DNA from: Gemmatimonadota bacterium
Lineage (GTDB): Bacteria > Gemmatimonadota > Gemmatimonadetes > Gemmatimonadales > Gemmatimonadaceae
Direction: 5' to 3'
NCBI GenBank assembly: GCA_028287225.1
Contig: JAQBPZ010000168.1
Span: forward strand, 1-8,827
Length of the DNA: 8,827 bases
In this document: in pieces, positions 1 to 6,098 of the stretch
Numbering within the stretch: position 1 is the stretch's first letter
Layout of the letters: every line of letters starts with the position of its first letter
Made by a program: the position numbers and the translations under genes
The notes under the pieces: generated by a model
What the model was told of the DNA's origin: nothing
Seen by the model: only the letters and a program-made list of their open reading frames with translations
Database searches by the model: none

Positions 1-948
1 GAGGAACGCGGCGACGGCGGCGGCGGTGTCGCTCGGATCCGCCGGCGGCAGCAGCACGCCGGCGATGCCGTCCGGCACGTAGTGCGAGAGGAGGGTGGAG
101 CGTTCGGCGATCACCGGCACCCGGGCCGCCATGAAGTCGAGACACGCGAAGGCGCCGTCGTCGCCCTCCGCTGCCACCCACCCAACGTCTGCCGCCGCGA
201 CGAGTGTCGGCAGGTCGTCGCGCTCGCCGAGGAAGCGGACGAGCGGCGTGATGCCGAGCGCCGAGGCGTGCATGTGCGTGTCGTCGTCGTCGCAGCCGGA
301 GCCGGCGAGCGCGAGGCGGAGGTCGGGATGCCGCTCGGCGAGGAGCGCGACCGTGCGCAGGGTGGTGGTGATGCGCATGCGCGACGCGCGGTCCGCGACG
401 CAGATCATGAGCTGCGTCTCGTCGGTGGCGCCGAGGCTGTCACGCGCCGCCTCGCGCGCGCCGTCCGCGCGCGTGACGTCCACGCCGAGCGGGGCGAGGA
501 AGGCACGATCGGCGAGGCCGGCGCGCGCGCGGTCGTTCTCCATGGAGAACATCAGGCGCGCCGTCGCCATCCGGCCGGCGAAGCGCGAGGCGCGCCCGGC
601 GGTGGGCACGCAGCCGGCCGGCACGCGGCGGACGATGGCCCCGCGCTCGGCGAGCCGCATCGCGGCGCTCGCCACCAGGTGCTCGCGCTCCGTGTGGAGG
701 AACACGACCTCGATGAACCGCTCCTTCAGCACGGTGCGGAGCCGCAGCGAGTCGCGCGTGACCGCATCGCTGATCGGCAGCGGGACCACGTCGAGCCCCT
801 CGTTGGCGAACACCTGTTCGGCCTGCGTGTCTTCCCGGCAGACCACCGTGACGGGCAGGCCACGAGCGGCGAGGCCGCGGGCGGCTACCGCCATGGCGCG
901 CGAGGAGCCGGACCATCCGGACGCGGTATGGTAGAAGAGGGTGCGCAT
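1..948 (-). CDS. Family-4-type (GT-B) glycosyltransferase, 3' end outside window
   Basis: Probably transfers a sugar from a nucleotide-sugar donor to an envelope glycan or lipid; donor and acceptor cannot be read. The frame is open for 316 codons from ATG 948 to the window edge, so the C-terminus is missing. Residues 1-30 (MRTLFYHTASGWSGSSRAMA and following) look like the N-terminal Rossmann start of GT-B enzymes with a Gly/Ser-rich loop. Residues about 180-316 follow the GT4 donor half: a strand and helix ending in HPDLRLALAGSG, then GERDDLPTLVAAADV, EGDDGAFACLDFMAARVPVI and GVLLPPADP. The usual E-x7-E donor motif appears here as D263-x7-D271, and the usual Lys of the phosphate-binding loop seems to be Arg, so it is a divergent member. 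The start lies 2 nt after the ABC exporter stop, with no clear Shine-Dalgarno, which suggests translational coupling. The fold and family are fairly sure; the specificity is unknown. Confidence 0.82.
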   Translation of the reverse strand, partial: MRTLFYHTASGWSGSSRAMAVAARGLAARGLPVTVVCREDTQAEQVFANEGLDVVPLPISDAVTRDSLRLRTVLKERFIEVVFLHTEREHLVASAAMRLAERGAIVRRVPAGCVPTAGRASRFAGRMATARLMFSMENDRARAGLADRAFLAPLGVDVTRADGAREAARDSLGATDETQLMICVADRASRMRITTTLRTVALLAERHPDLRLALAGSGCDDDDTHMHASALGITPLVRFLGERDDLPTLVAAADVGWVAAEGDDGAFACLDFMAARVPVIAERSTLLSHYVPDGIAGVLLPPADPSDTAAAVAAFL

Positions 949-950
949 CG

Positions 951-2765
951 TCAGTCCGCCGCCTGGTCGTCGCGCCGCAGCTGGGCGGCGTGCAGGCGGA
1001 AGTAGGCGCCGTGGTGGGCAAGGAGCTCGGCGTGGGTTCCGCGCTCGATGATCTCGCCGCGGTCGAGGACGAGGATCTGGTCTGCGTGCACGACGGTGGA
1101 GAGACGGTGGGCGATGACGAAGACGGTGCGTCCCGCGAGGAGGCGGTCGATGGCCTCTTGCACGAGTCGTTCCGATTCCGTGTCCAGCGCGGAGGTGGCT
1201 TCGTCCAGAATGAGGATGGGCGGATCGGTCAGCAGCGCACGGGCGATGGCCAGGCGCTGGCGCTGGCCGCCGGACAGCCGGGTCCCGCGCTCGCCGAGGA
1301 CCGTATGATAGCCGTCCGGCAGCTGCCGGATGAAGTCGTGGGCGTTGGCGGCGCGGGCCGCCGCCTCCACCTGCGCGTCGGTGAACCGGTCCCCGGCGCC
1401 GTAGGCGATGTTGCTGCGCACGGTGTCGTTGAACAGCACCGTGTCCTGGCTCACGATTCCGGTGATGCCGCGGAGCGACGCGAGCCGGATGTCGCGCGTG
1501 TCGATGCCATCGAGGCGGATGACGCCGCCCGACGGCTCATAGAACCGGGGAATCAGGTCCACGAGCGTGCTCTTGCCCGCCCCGCTGGCGCCGACGAGCG
1601 CAATGACCTGTCCGCGCCGCGCGACGAAGCTCACGTCGCGCAGCACCGGCTCGCCGTCGTACGCGAACGTGACGTGCTCGAAGGCGAGCGTCTCGCGCAG
1701 TCCCGCGACCTCGTGCGTGCCGCGATCCGTCTGCGCCTCGGTGGCCATGTCCACCACCTCGAACAGCCGCTCCGCCGACGCGAAGGACTGCTGCGCCGTG
1801 GTCGGCGCCTGCGAGAGCTGCTTGAGCGGGGGGAGCAGCCGCATCACCAGGATCATGAAGGTGATGAGCGTCGCGCTGTCCATCGCGCCGCCGCCGAGCA
1901 CCTCGCGCGCCCCCATCCACAGGATGAGCATGGCCACCGAGGTGCCGATCATCTCCGTCATCGGCTGCGAGAGGAAGGCGATGCGCGTGATGCGGACCAT
2001 GCCCGCCGAGTACCGGTGGCTCGCGTCCATGAAGCGCCCGTCCTCGTAGCGCTCGCCGCGGAAGCTCTTCACCAGCCGGACGCCGCTCACCACTTCCTGG
2101 AGCACGCTCGTGATCTCGCCGTAGTCCCCGCGCAGCCGGCGGTGTCCCTTGCGCAGCTTGCGCAGCACCGGCTGCAGCGAGAGCGTGAGCAGCGGCGCGA
2201 TCACCAGCGCCACGAAGGTGAGCTTGACCGAGTAGTTGAGCAGGATGATGATGGTGCCCACGATCTGCGCGACGTTCTGCAGCGTCTTCGTCACGAGCTC
2301 GGTGATCAGTGCCTTGGTCTGCTCGGTGTCGCTGAGCACGCGGGAGATGATCTGGCCCGTCTTGGTGCGCTGGAAATAGCCGAGGGGCAGCCGCACGAGG
2401 TGCGTGAAGACGCCGTCGCGCAGGTCGCGGGTGACGTTCTCCTGGAGCGACGCGCCGAACTGCCCGCCCATCCAGACGAAGACGTTCTTCAGCGCGACGA
2501 TGGCGACGATGGCCACCATCATCGTCTCCACGGAGCCGAGGCGGTCGGACGGGTTCAGGAAGGCCCCGACCATCCGCTCCTGGAGGCTCGCGATCCATCC
2601 CGAGCTCCGCGGGATGAAGCTCGGCGCGCCGAAGAGCGCATTGAGGAACGGGACGAGCAGGGTGAAGGAGAACACGTCGAGCGCGGCCGCCACGATGTTG
2701 CAGGCGATCGTGCCCGTCATGCGCCACGTGTGTGGACGCAGGTAGCGCAGGAGGCGGACGTACAT
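951..2765 (-). CDS. ABC exporter, fused permease and ATPase (MsbA-like half transporter)
   Basis: This is a 604-aa inner-membrane half transporter expected to act as a homodimer that flips or exports a lipid or other amphiphile. Residues about 15-320 form the six-helix type I exporter membrane domain, with hydrophobic stretches near 18-45, 80-98, 160-200 and 265-310. Residues about 350-590 form the ATPase domain with every hallmark intact: Walker A GASGAGKST (392-400), Q-loop Q440, signature LSGGQ (497-501), Walker B ILILDE (517-522), D-loop SALD (525-528) and switch H553. Length and architecture match the MsbA/ABCB group (about 580-620 aa). The ATG lies 3 nt after the stop of the porX-like gene, and its own stop is 2 nt before the glycosyltransferase start, so it is the middle gene of an operon. 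The glycosyltransferase neighbour favours a lipid A, glycolipid or polysaccharide precursor as substrate, but peptide or drug export cannot be excluded. No protease (C39) or other extra domain is present. Confidence 0.95.
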   Translation of the reverse strand: MYVRLLRYLRPHTWRMTGTIACNIVAAALDVFSFTLLVPFLNALFGAPSFIPRSSGWIASLQERMVGAFLNPSDRLGSVETMMVAIVAIVALKNVFVWMGGQFGASLQENVTRDLRDGVFTHLVRLPLGYFQRTKTGQIISRVLSDTEQTKALITELVTKTLQNVAQIVGTIIILLNYSVKLTFVALVIAPLLTLSLQPVLRKLRKGHRRLRGDYGEITSVLQEVVSGVRLVKSFRGERYEDGRFMDASHRYSAGMVRITRIAFLSQPMTEMIGTSVAMLILWMGAREVLGGGAMDSATLITFMILVMRLLPPLKQLSQAPTTAQQSFASAERLFEVVDMATEAQTDRGTHEVAGLRETLAFEHVTFAYDGEPVLRDVSFVARRGQVIALVGASGAGKSTLVDLIPRFYEPSGGVIRLDGIDTRDIRLASLRGITGIVSQDTVLFNDTVRSNIAYGAGDRFTDAQVEAAARAANAHDFIRQLPDGYHTVLGERGTRLSGGQRQRLAIARALLTDPPILILDEATSALDTESERLVQEAIDRLLAGRTVFVIAHRLSTVVHADQILVLDRGEIIERGTHAELLAHHGAYFRLHAAQLRRDDQAAD

Positions 2766-2768
2766 GCG

Positions 2769-4331
2769 CTACGTCCGGGGCGTGAGGAGGGAGACCGGAA
2801 GGATGCACTCTTCCGGCGTCACGCCCCCGTGCAGGAAGGAACCCCGGTAGCGGCTCTGGTACTCGCGCAGCTTGGTGGGATAGACGAAGAAGCTGTCGCC
2901 GGTGGCGAGCAGGGTGTTGGCGCCAAGGCCGCGGCGCGGCAGCTTGAGCGCGTCCTCATCCTTGAAGAGCAGGGCGTACTCCGGATGCTCCGCGCGCAGG
3001 TCCTCGCCGAACTTGTAGCGCAGGTTCTGCGTGGCGTCGCGCTTGGCGAAGACCGTGGCCGGCGTGTGGCAGTGGATGGAGCCGTGGTCGCTCGTGACGA
3101 GCACCTTCACCTTCCGGCGCGCGGCTTCCTGGAGCACGCTGAAGAGCGCGGAGCGCCGGAACCACTGGAGGGTGAGCTGCCGCAGCGCGATCTCGTCGCG
3201 GGCCACCTCGTAGAGGATCGCGGACTCCGAGCGGCCGTGCGTGAGCAGGTCCACGAAGTTGAAGACGAAGGCGCTGATGCCGTCGGGGGCGATCGCGTTG
3301 GCGAGCCGGCGCTCCAGCTCGTCGGCATCGTGCGACGAGGAGATCTTGTCGTACTTCACCGGCGCCTTGTGGCCGATCTCCACGAGCTGCGCCTCGAGGA
3401 GGTCGCGCTCGTGCGCGTTGAGCGTCTCGTCCTCGCGCTCGCCCCACCAGTCGGGAAAGCGCGCGGCGATCTCGTTGGGAAACAGCCCGCTGAAGAGGGC
3501 GTTGCGCGCGTAGGGCGTGGCGGTGGGAAGCACGCCGAAGTAGTGCGTGGTCTGGATGTCGAACAACGGGGCGATCACCGGCTCGATGATCTTCCACTGG
3601 TCCAGGCGGAGGCAGTCGATGACGATGAAGACCGCCGCGCGCTCCTGCCGCACCACCGGCATGAGGAACTCGCCGACGATGTCGATGGAGAGCGGGGGCC
3701 GGTCGCCCCCGAGGTTCGCGAGCCACTCCGGGTACGCGGTGTTCATGAAGAGCGCGAAATGGCGGCGCAGCTCGGGGAACAGCCCCTGGAGCGACTCGTG
3801 GAGCCCCATCTCGTTGGCGGCCGCGAGGTCCAGGTCCCACTGCACCAGCTCGAGATACCGGTCGATCCATCCGCGCCAGTCGAGGTCGCGCAGGGACTCC
3901 ATCTGCATCGCGCGGAACCGGTCCACGAAGGTCCGCGCCACCGCCTGCTGGCGGATGCGCGGACCCTCGAGCAGGCGGGCCACCATCGCGTAGACCTGGC
4001 GGGGCGTGACGGGCTTCACGAGGTAGCCGGCGATGTTCTTCGCCAGCGCCTCGGTGAGGGTGCCGTCCTCCTCGCTCTTGGTGACCATCACGATCTGGAT
4101 GGTCGGCGCGATCTCCCGCAGCTCCTTCATGGCCTCGAGCCCGCGCGTGCCGGGCATCTGCTCGTCGAGGAGCACGAGGTCGAACGGACGACGCCGCACC
4201 ATCTCGGCGGCATCGTCGGCGTTGGTGGCGGTGTGGACCTCGAAACCCTTGTCGCGGAGGAAGATGCGGTGCGGTTCGAGCAGCTCCGCCTCGTCGTCGA
4301 CCCAGAGGACGGCCTTGGCCTGGTGCGGCAT
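2769..4331 (-). CDS. porX: PorX-type response regulator: receiver + PglZ (alkaline phosphatase-like) domain
   Basis: This is a 520-aa cytoplasmic two-component output protein. Residues 1-120 are a complete receiver: acidic pocket D12/D13, phospho-acceptor D56 (in LVLLDEQMP), T84 and K106 of LVKP. A helical linker spans about 125-215. Residues about 225-515 are a PglZ domain of the alkaline phosphatase superfamily, with candidate metal and catalytic residues all present: D239 (VFIVIDC), a Thr of LPTATPYARN (270 or 272), D361 and H365 (NFVDLLTH), D415/H416 (TSDHG) and H501 (FLHGG). Size and order match PorX of Porphyromonas and Flavobacterium, which is activated by the kinase PorY, controls type IX secretion genes and hydrolyses oligonucleotides through PglZ. 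Whether this organism has type IX secretion cannot be told here. It is the first gene of the minus-strand operon with the ABC exporter and glycosyltransferase. A -10-like hexamer ends 7 nt before the ATG, suggesting a leaderless message. Confidence 0.92.
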   Translation of the reverse strand: MPHQAKAVLWVDDEAELLEPHRIFLRDKGFEVHTATNADDAAEMVRRRPFDLVLLDEQMPGTRGLEAMKELREIAPTIQIVMVTKSEEDGTLTEALAKNIAGYLVKPVTPRQVYAMVARLLEGPRIRQQAVARTFVDRFRAMQMESLRDLDWRGWIDRYLELVQWDLDLAAANEMGLHESLQGLFPELRRHFALFMNTAYPEWLANLGGDRPPLSIDIVGEFLMPVVRQERAAVFIVIDCLRLDQWKIIEPVIAPLFDIQTTHYFGVLPTATPYARNALFSGLFPNEIAARFPDWWGEREDETLNAHERDLLEAQLVEIGHKAPVKYDKISSSHDADELERRLANAIAPDGISAFVFNFVDLLTHGRSESAILYEVARDEIALRQLTLQWFRRSALFSVLQEAARRKVKVLVTSDHGSIHCHTPATVFAKRDATQNLRYKFGEDLRAEHPEYALLFKDEDALKLPRRGLGANTLLATGDSFFVYPTKLREYQSRYRGSFLHGGVTPEECILPVSLLTPRT

Positions 4332-4412
4332 GCGGGGAAAGATAGTCGGGGGAGGGGCGCCGGGCGATCAATCCACGGGCCACCGGTCGCCGGCCTGTCC
4401 CCGCAGGGACCC
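4332..4412. promoter_or_regulatory. Divergent intergenic region between the two operons
   Basis: These 81 bp separate the first gene of the minus-strand operon from the plus-strand hypothetical gene, so both promoters should lie here or reach into the neighbouring coding sequence. The minus-strand hexamer TATCTT is the clearest signal. On the plus strand GATAGT (4341-4346) overlaps it and could be a weak -10 box, which would leave a leader of about 60 nt. No long palindromic operator was found. Confidence 0.5.
4339..4344 (-). promoter_or_regulatory. Candidate -10 box of the porX-like operon (leaderless)
   Basis: TATCTT on the minus strand stands out in very GC-rich surroundings and ends 7 nt before the ATG at 4331, so transcription would begin at or next to the start codon. 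A TTGATC at 4371-4366 could be a -35 box, but the 21-nt spacer is longer than usual. No Shine-Dalgarno lies between the hexamer and the ATG. This is inference from sequence only. Confidence 0.4.
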
Positions 4413-4823
4413 ATGCTGCAGATTCCTGCCGTGCACACGACCCAGCCCCGCTACGCGCTCGCGCCGCTCGCCTTTCCCTATCGCCAGCTCGCCGCGCTCG
4501 CGGGGCGGGCGCCGATCGGCGGTGCACGCGAGGTGGTGCTGGCCTGCTTCCTCGCCGCACGCCTCGCGGGAGACCGGCTGGCCGGCCCGCTGCCCGATGG
4601 CGCGCGCGCGACGCGCGGCACGGGCGCCAAGGGATGGCTCTCGACGCTCGCCATCCCCACGCCGGTGCGCACCCCGCTCGCCCGCTGCCTGGAGCTCAGC
4701 GCCACGGGAACCCTCGGGGAGCTCGGCGCCGCGGTCGGCGCGCTGGCGCTGGCGTCGGCCGACTATCTGGAGCCGCCGGCCCGCGCCGAGCTGGACGCCC
4801 TGGCCACGCTCCTCTCGGCATGA
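4413..4823 (+). CDS. Conserved-looking hypothetical protein, 136 aa
   Basis: I do not recognise this family. The ATG at 4413 opens a 136-aa reading frame with strongly G/C-ending codons, unlike the other frames here, so it is likely a real gene. The product is Ala/Leu-rich and probably mostly helical, with no signal peptide, membrane segment or obvious catalytic motif. Notable stretches are YALAPLAFPYRQLAALAGR near residues 14-32, a Gly-rich GTGAKGWLSTLA segment near residues 69-80, and an acidic C-terminal helix (PPARAELDALATLL). The same frame stays open far upstream, antisense to the porX-like gene and the exporter; that part is a GC-driven shadow, and the ATG after the divergent gap is the sensible start. 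The ribosome site is weak (CAGGGA, 3-8 nt upstream). It lies 63 nt before the orphan ATPase on the same strand, so a functional pairing is possible but unproven. Confidence 0.6.
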   Translation: MLQIPAVHTTQPRYALAPLAFPYRQLAALAGRAPIGGAREVVLACFLAARLAGDRLAGPLPDGARATRGTGAKGWLSTLAIPTPVRTPLARCLELSATGTLGELGAAVGALALASADYLEPPARAELDALATLLSA

Positions 4824-4875
4824 GCCGGTCGGCCGCCGGAGCGGCGCCCGCCTTGCTGCCCACACTCACCACACC

Positions 4876-4881
4876 CATTAT
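4876..4881 (+). promoter_or_regulatory. Candidate -10 box of the orphan ATPase gene (leaderless)
   Basis: CATTAT ends 5 nt before the ATG at 4887, inside a 63-nt gap that is noticeably less GC-rich than its flanks. There is no Shine-Dalgarno between it and the start codon. The arrangement resembles the TATCTT hexamer 7 nt before the porX-like gene and suggests an independent, leaderless transcript. It rests on pattern alone. Confidence 0.35.
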
Positions 4882-4886
4882 CCGCC

Positions 4887-5738
4887 ATGCCGCGCGGCGC
4901 CGACATCTCTCCCCTGTCGCTCCTGCTGGGCCGCGTCGACGCCGTCGCTGACGGTGCGCCCTCCCCCGACACGGTTCCGAGCGGGTTTCCCAGTCTCGAC
5001 AAGATCCTCGGCGGCGGACTCCGTCGCGGGGACCTCGTGGTGCTCGGCGGCGACGTGGGCAGCGGCAAGAGCGCGTTCGCGCTCGCCGTCGCCCTGCGTG
5101 TGGCGCAGCAGCAGCGGTCCGCCTTCTACTACTCGGGCGAGATGACCGTGGAGCGCGTGCTGGAGCGCGCGCTCGCGATCGAGGGCCGGACGCGCATCGA
5201 CGACCTGCGGCGCGGCACGATGGACGAGCAGACGCGGGCCGGCGTGGGGGCCGCGGCGGTCCGCCTGCGCGACGAGCTGCCGGTCATCGCGCTGGTGCCG
5301 CCCGGCCGCGTGGAGACGATCGCCGAGGAGGTCGGCCCCGGGCGCGGCACGGAGCTGGTGGTGATCGACGGGTTGAGCGCCCTGGTGCCGGGCGTGCGGG
5401 ACACCGCGGAGGAGGAGGCGACCGCGGTGCGCGCCCTCAAGCAGCTCGCGCTCGACGCGCGCGTCGCCGTGCTGCTCACCGCCCCGCTGCCGAACCTCGG
5501 CGCGCGCGAGGACCGCCGCCCCACCCTGGACGACTTCGGGGCTCAGCACGCGGTGAAGGAACGCGCCGACGTCGTCCTGACGCTGTTCCGGGAGGGGATG
5601 TACGACAACGCCCGCGGCATCGAGGGGGCCACCGAGCTGCTCGTGCGCAAGAACCGCAACGGGGGCACCGAGTACGCAGACCTCTACTTCTACGCGCAGT
5701 GGATGCGGTTCGAGGACATGCTGGATCCGGATCGGTGA
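4887..5738 (+). CDS. Orphan DnaB/RadA-type RecA-fold ATPase (helicase C-terminal domain only)
   Basis: This 283-aa protein corresponds to the C-terminal ATPase domain of DnaB-family (SF4) helicases. Visible motifs are an N-terminal GFPSLDKILGGGLRRGDLVVLGG lead-in typical of DnaB/RadA/KaiC ATPases (split here across residues 33-55), Walker A GGDVGSGKS (54-62), YYSGEM with E85 at the catalytic Glu position, Walker B ELVVIDGLSAL with D161, and a DnaB-like end: ADVVLTLFREGMYDN, then RKNRNGG (matching the KxRNG hairpin) and RFEDM. The DnaB N-terminal primase-binding domain is absent (replicative DnaB is about 450 aa), and the DnaB motif with a conserved sensor Gln (SQL) reads TAPLPN here. It is therefore unlikely to be the replicative helicase. 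A role in recombination, repair, replication loading or signalling is possible. A RadA-type assignment is less likely, as neither a zinc finger nor a Lon-like domain is present. Confidence 0.85.
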   Translation: MPRGADISPLSLLLGRVDAVADGAPSPDTVPSGFPSLDKILGGGLRRGDLVVLGGDVGSGKSAFALAVALRVAQQQRSAFYYSGEMTVERVLERALAIEGRTRIDDLRRGTMDEQTRAGVGAAAVRLRDELPVIALVPPGRVETIAEEVGPGRGTELVVIDGLSALVPGVRDTAEEEATAVRALKQLALDARVAVLLTAPLPNLGAREDRRPTLDDFGAQHAVKERADVVLTLFREGMYDNARGIEGATELLVRKNRNGGTEYADLYFYAQWMRFEDMLDPDR

Positions 5739-5742
5739 AAAA

Positions 5743-5786
5743 GGGATCAGGGATCAGTCAGGGATTAGGGATTAGGGATTAGGAAC
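5743..5786 (+). repeat. Left heptamer array, GGGAT(C/T)A
   Basis: Two GGGATCA units (5743-5756), a 4-nt GTCA interruption, then three GGGATTA units (5761-5781), closing with GGAAC. It starts 4 nt after the ATPase stop codon. The last 12 bases, GGGATTAGGAAC (5775-5786), recur exactly inverted at 5993-6004. Such heptamer arrays resemble dispersed intergenic repeats of other high-GC bacteria, which are often mistranslated as GLGIRDSG-type peptides. Confidence 0.9.
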
Positions 5787-5992
5787 GGCCCGGGACGCAT
5801 CTGGGAGGCCTGTCATCCCACGAGCGCGCGCAGCGCGGCGATTCGGGATCTGCCATCCCTGCGGACGGGCCAGCCCCAGGCACGGGAGAGGATGTCCCGA
5901 CACTCGGTCGCGGCGCTCCCTCCTGCGGAATGATAGCCGCCCGGGACGCCAGGCGCCGACACGCGGGCGGACAGCTCGAGCGGCGTCGTGCA
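5787..5992. other. Core of the inverted-repeat element
   Basis: These 206 bp lie between the two inverted arrays. An 11-bp direct repeat GCCCGGGACGC occurs at 5788-5798 and 5939-5949. On the minus strand a frame is open from just inside the right array to a TGA at 5815-5813, with third positions richer in G/C than the first two. No transposase or recognised RNA was found. Confidence 0.45.
5813..5962 (-). CDS. Doubtful small ORF or gene relic inside the inverted-repeat element
   Basis: Starting at GTG 5962 (no ATG is available), a 49-aa frame ends at TGA 5815-5813. Its peptide includes CRDILSRAWGWPVRRDGRSR, then IAALRALVG, and looks like a compact basic helix-turn-helix-sized stretch, not obvious noise. 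G/C at third codon positions is near 80% by hand count against roughly 60-65% at the other two, as expected of coding DNA. There is no good ribosome site and the frame continues open upstream into the right repeat array. It may be the tail of a gene captured or disrupted by the repeats, or chance. I do not recognise the family. Confidence 0.2.
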   Translation of the reverse strand: MSAPGVPGGYHSAGGSAATECRDILSRAWGWPVRRDGRSRIAALRALVG

Positions 5993-6039
5993 GTTCCTAA
6001 TCCCTGATCCCTAATCCGGAATCCCTGATCCCTAATCCC
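5993..6039 (-). repeat. Right heptamer array (inverted copy)
   Basis: Read on the plus strand it is GTTCC, then TAATCCC, TGATCCC, TAATCC, GGAATCCC, TGATCCC, TAATCCC. GTTCCTAATCCC at 5993-6004 is the exact reverse complement of 5775-5786, so the element has inverted ends pointing inward. The units are less regular than on the left, with TCCGGA at the centre (6015-6020). The array ends 13 nt before the candidate yebC -10 box and would occupy its -35 region. Confidence 0.9.
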
Positions 6040-6052
6040 TTTCTTCCCCCCC

Positions 6053-6058
6053 TATATT
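6053..6058 (+). promoter_or_regulatory. Candidate -10 box of the yebC-ruvC-ruvA operon
   Basis: TATATT is the only AT-rich hexamer of this quality upstream of yebC. It would give a leader of about 33-35 nt before the ATG at 6099. The -35 position falls within the right heptamer array (about 6030-6035, CCCTAA), with no match to TTGACA. Confidence 0.5.
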
Positions 6059-6098
6059 TCGATGTCCCGTCAGTCCCCCCACATCGAGTCGCGACGCT

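Larger units (their letters stand above)
5739..6098. other. 360-bp intergenic stretch with inverted heptamer arrays
   Basis: No established gene lies here. From left to right it holds a five-unit GGGAT(T/C)A array (5743-5786), a 206-bp core (5787-5992) with a short coding-like frame on the minus strand, the inverted array (5993-6039), a C-rich run, a candidate yebC -10 box at 6053-6058 and the yebC leader. No hairpin followed by a T-run was found, so I see no convincing terminator for the ATPase gene. Confidence 0.8.

Noticed and set aside
82..1005. Plus-strand frames opposite the glycosyltransferase
   Set aside because: The minus-strand frame shows family motifs and starts 2 nt after the exporter stop; the plus-strand products are Arg/Ala-rich shadows.
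990..4823. A 1277-codon open frame on the plus strand running antisense through the exporter and porX-like genes
   Set aside because: It lies opposite two genes with intact, recognisable domains, and its composition (His/Arg/Glu/Val-rich, low complexity) is typical of antisense frames in GC-rich DNA. Only its last 136 codons, beyond the divergent gap, are credible.
5724..5745. Terminator after the ATPase gene
   Set aside because: GATCCGGATC is a short palindrome inside the gene end, followed by an A-run on the plus strand and not a T-run; too weak to call.
5743..6039. CRISPR array
   Set aside because: The units are contiguous 7-mers without spacers and the two arrays are inverted relative to each other.
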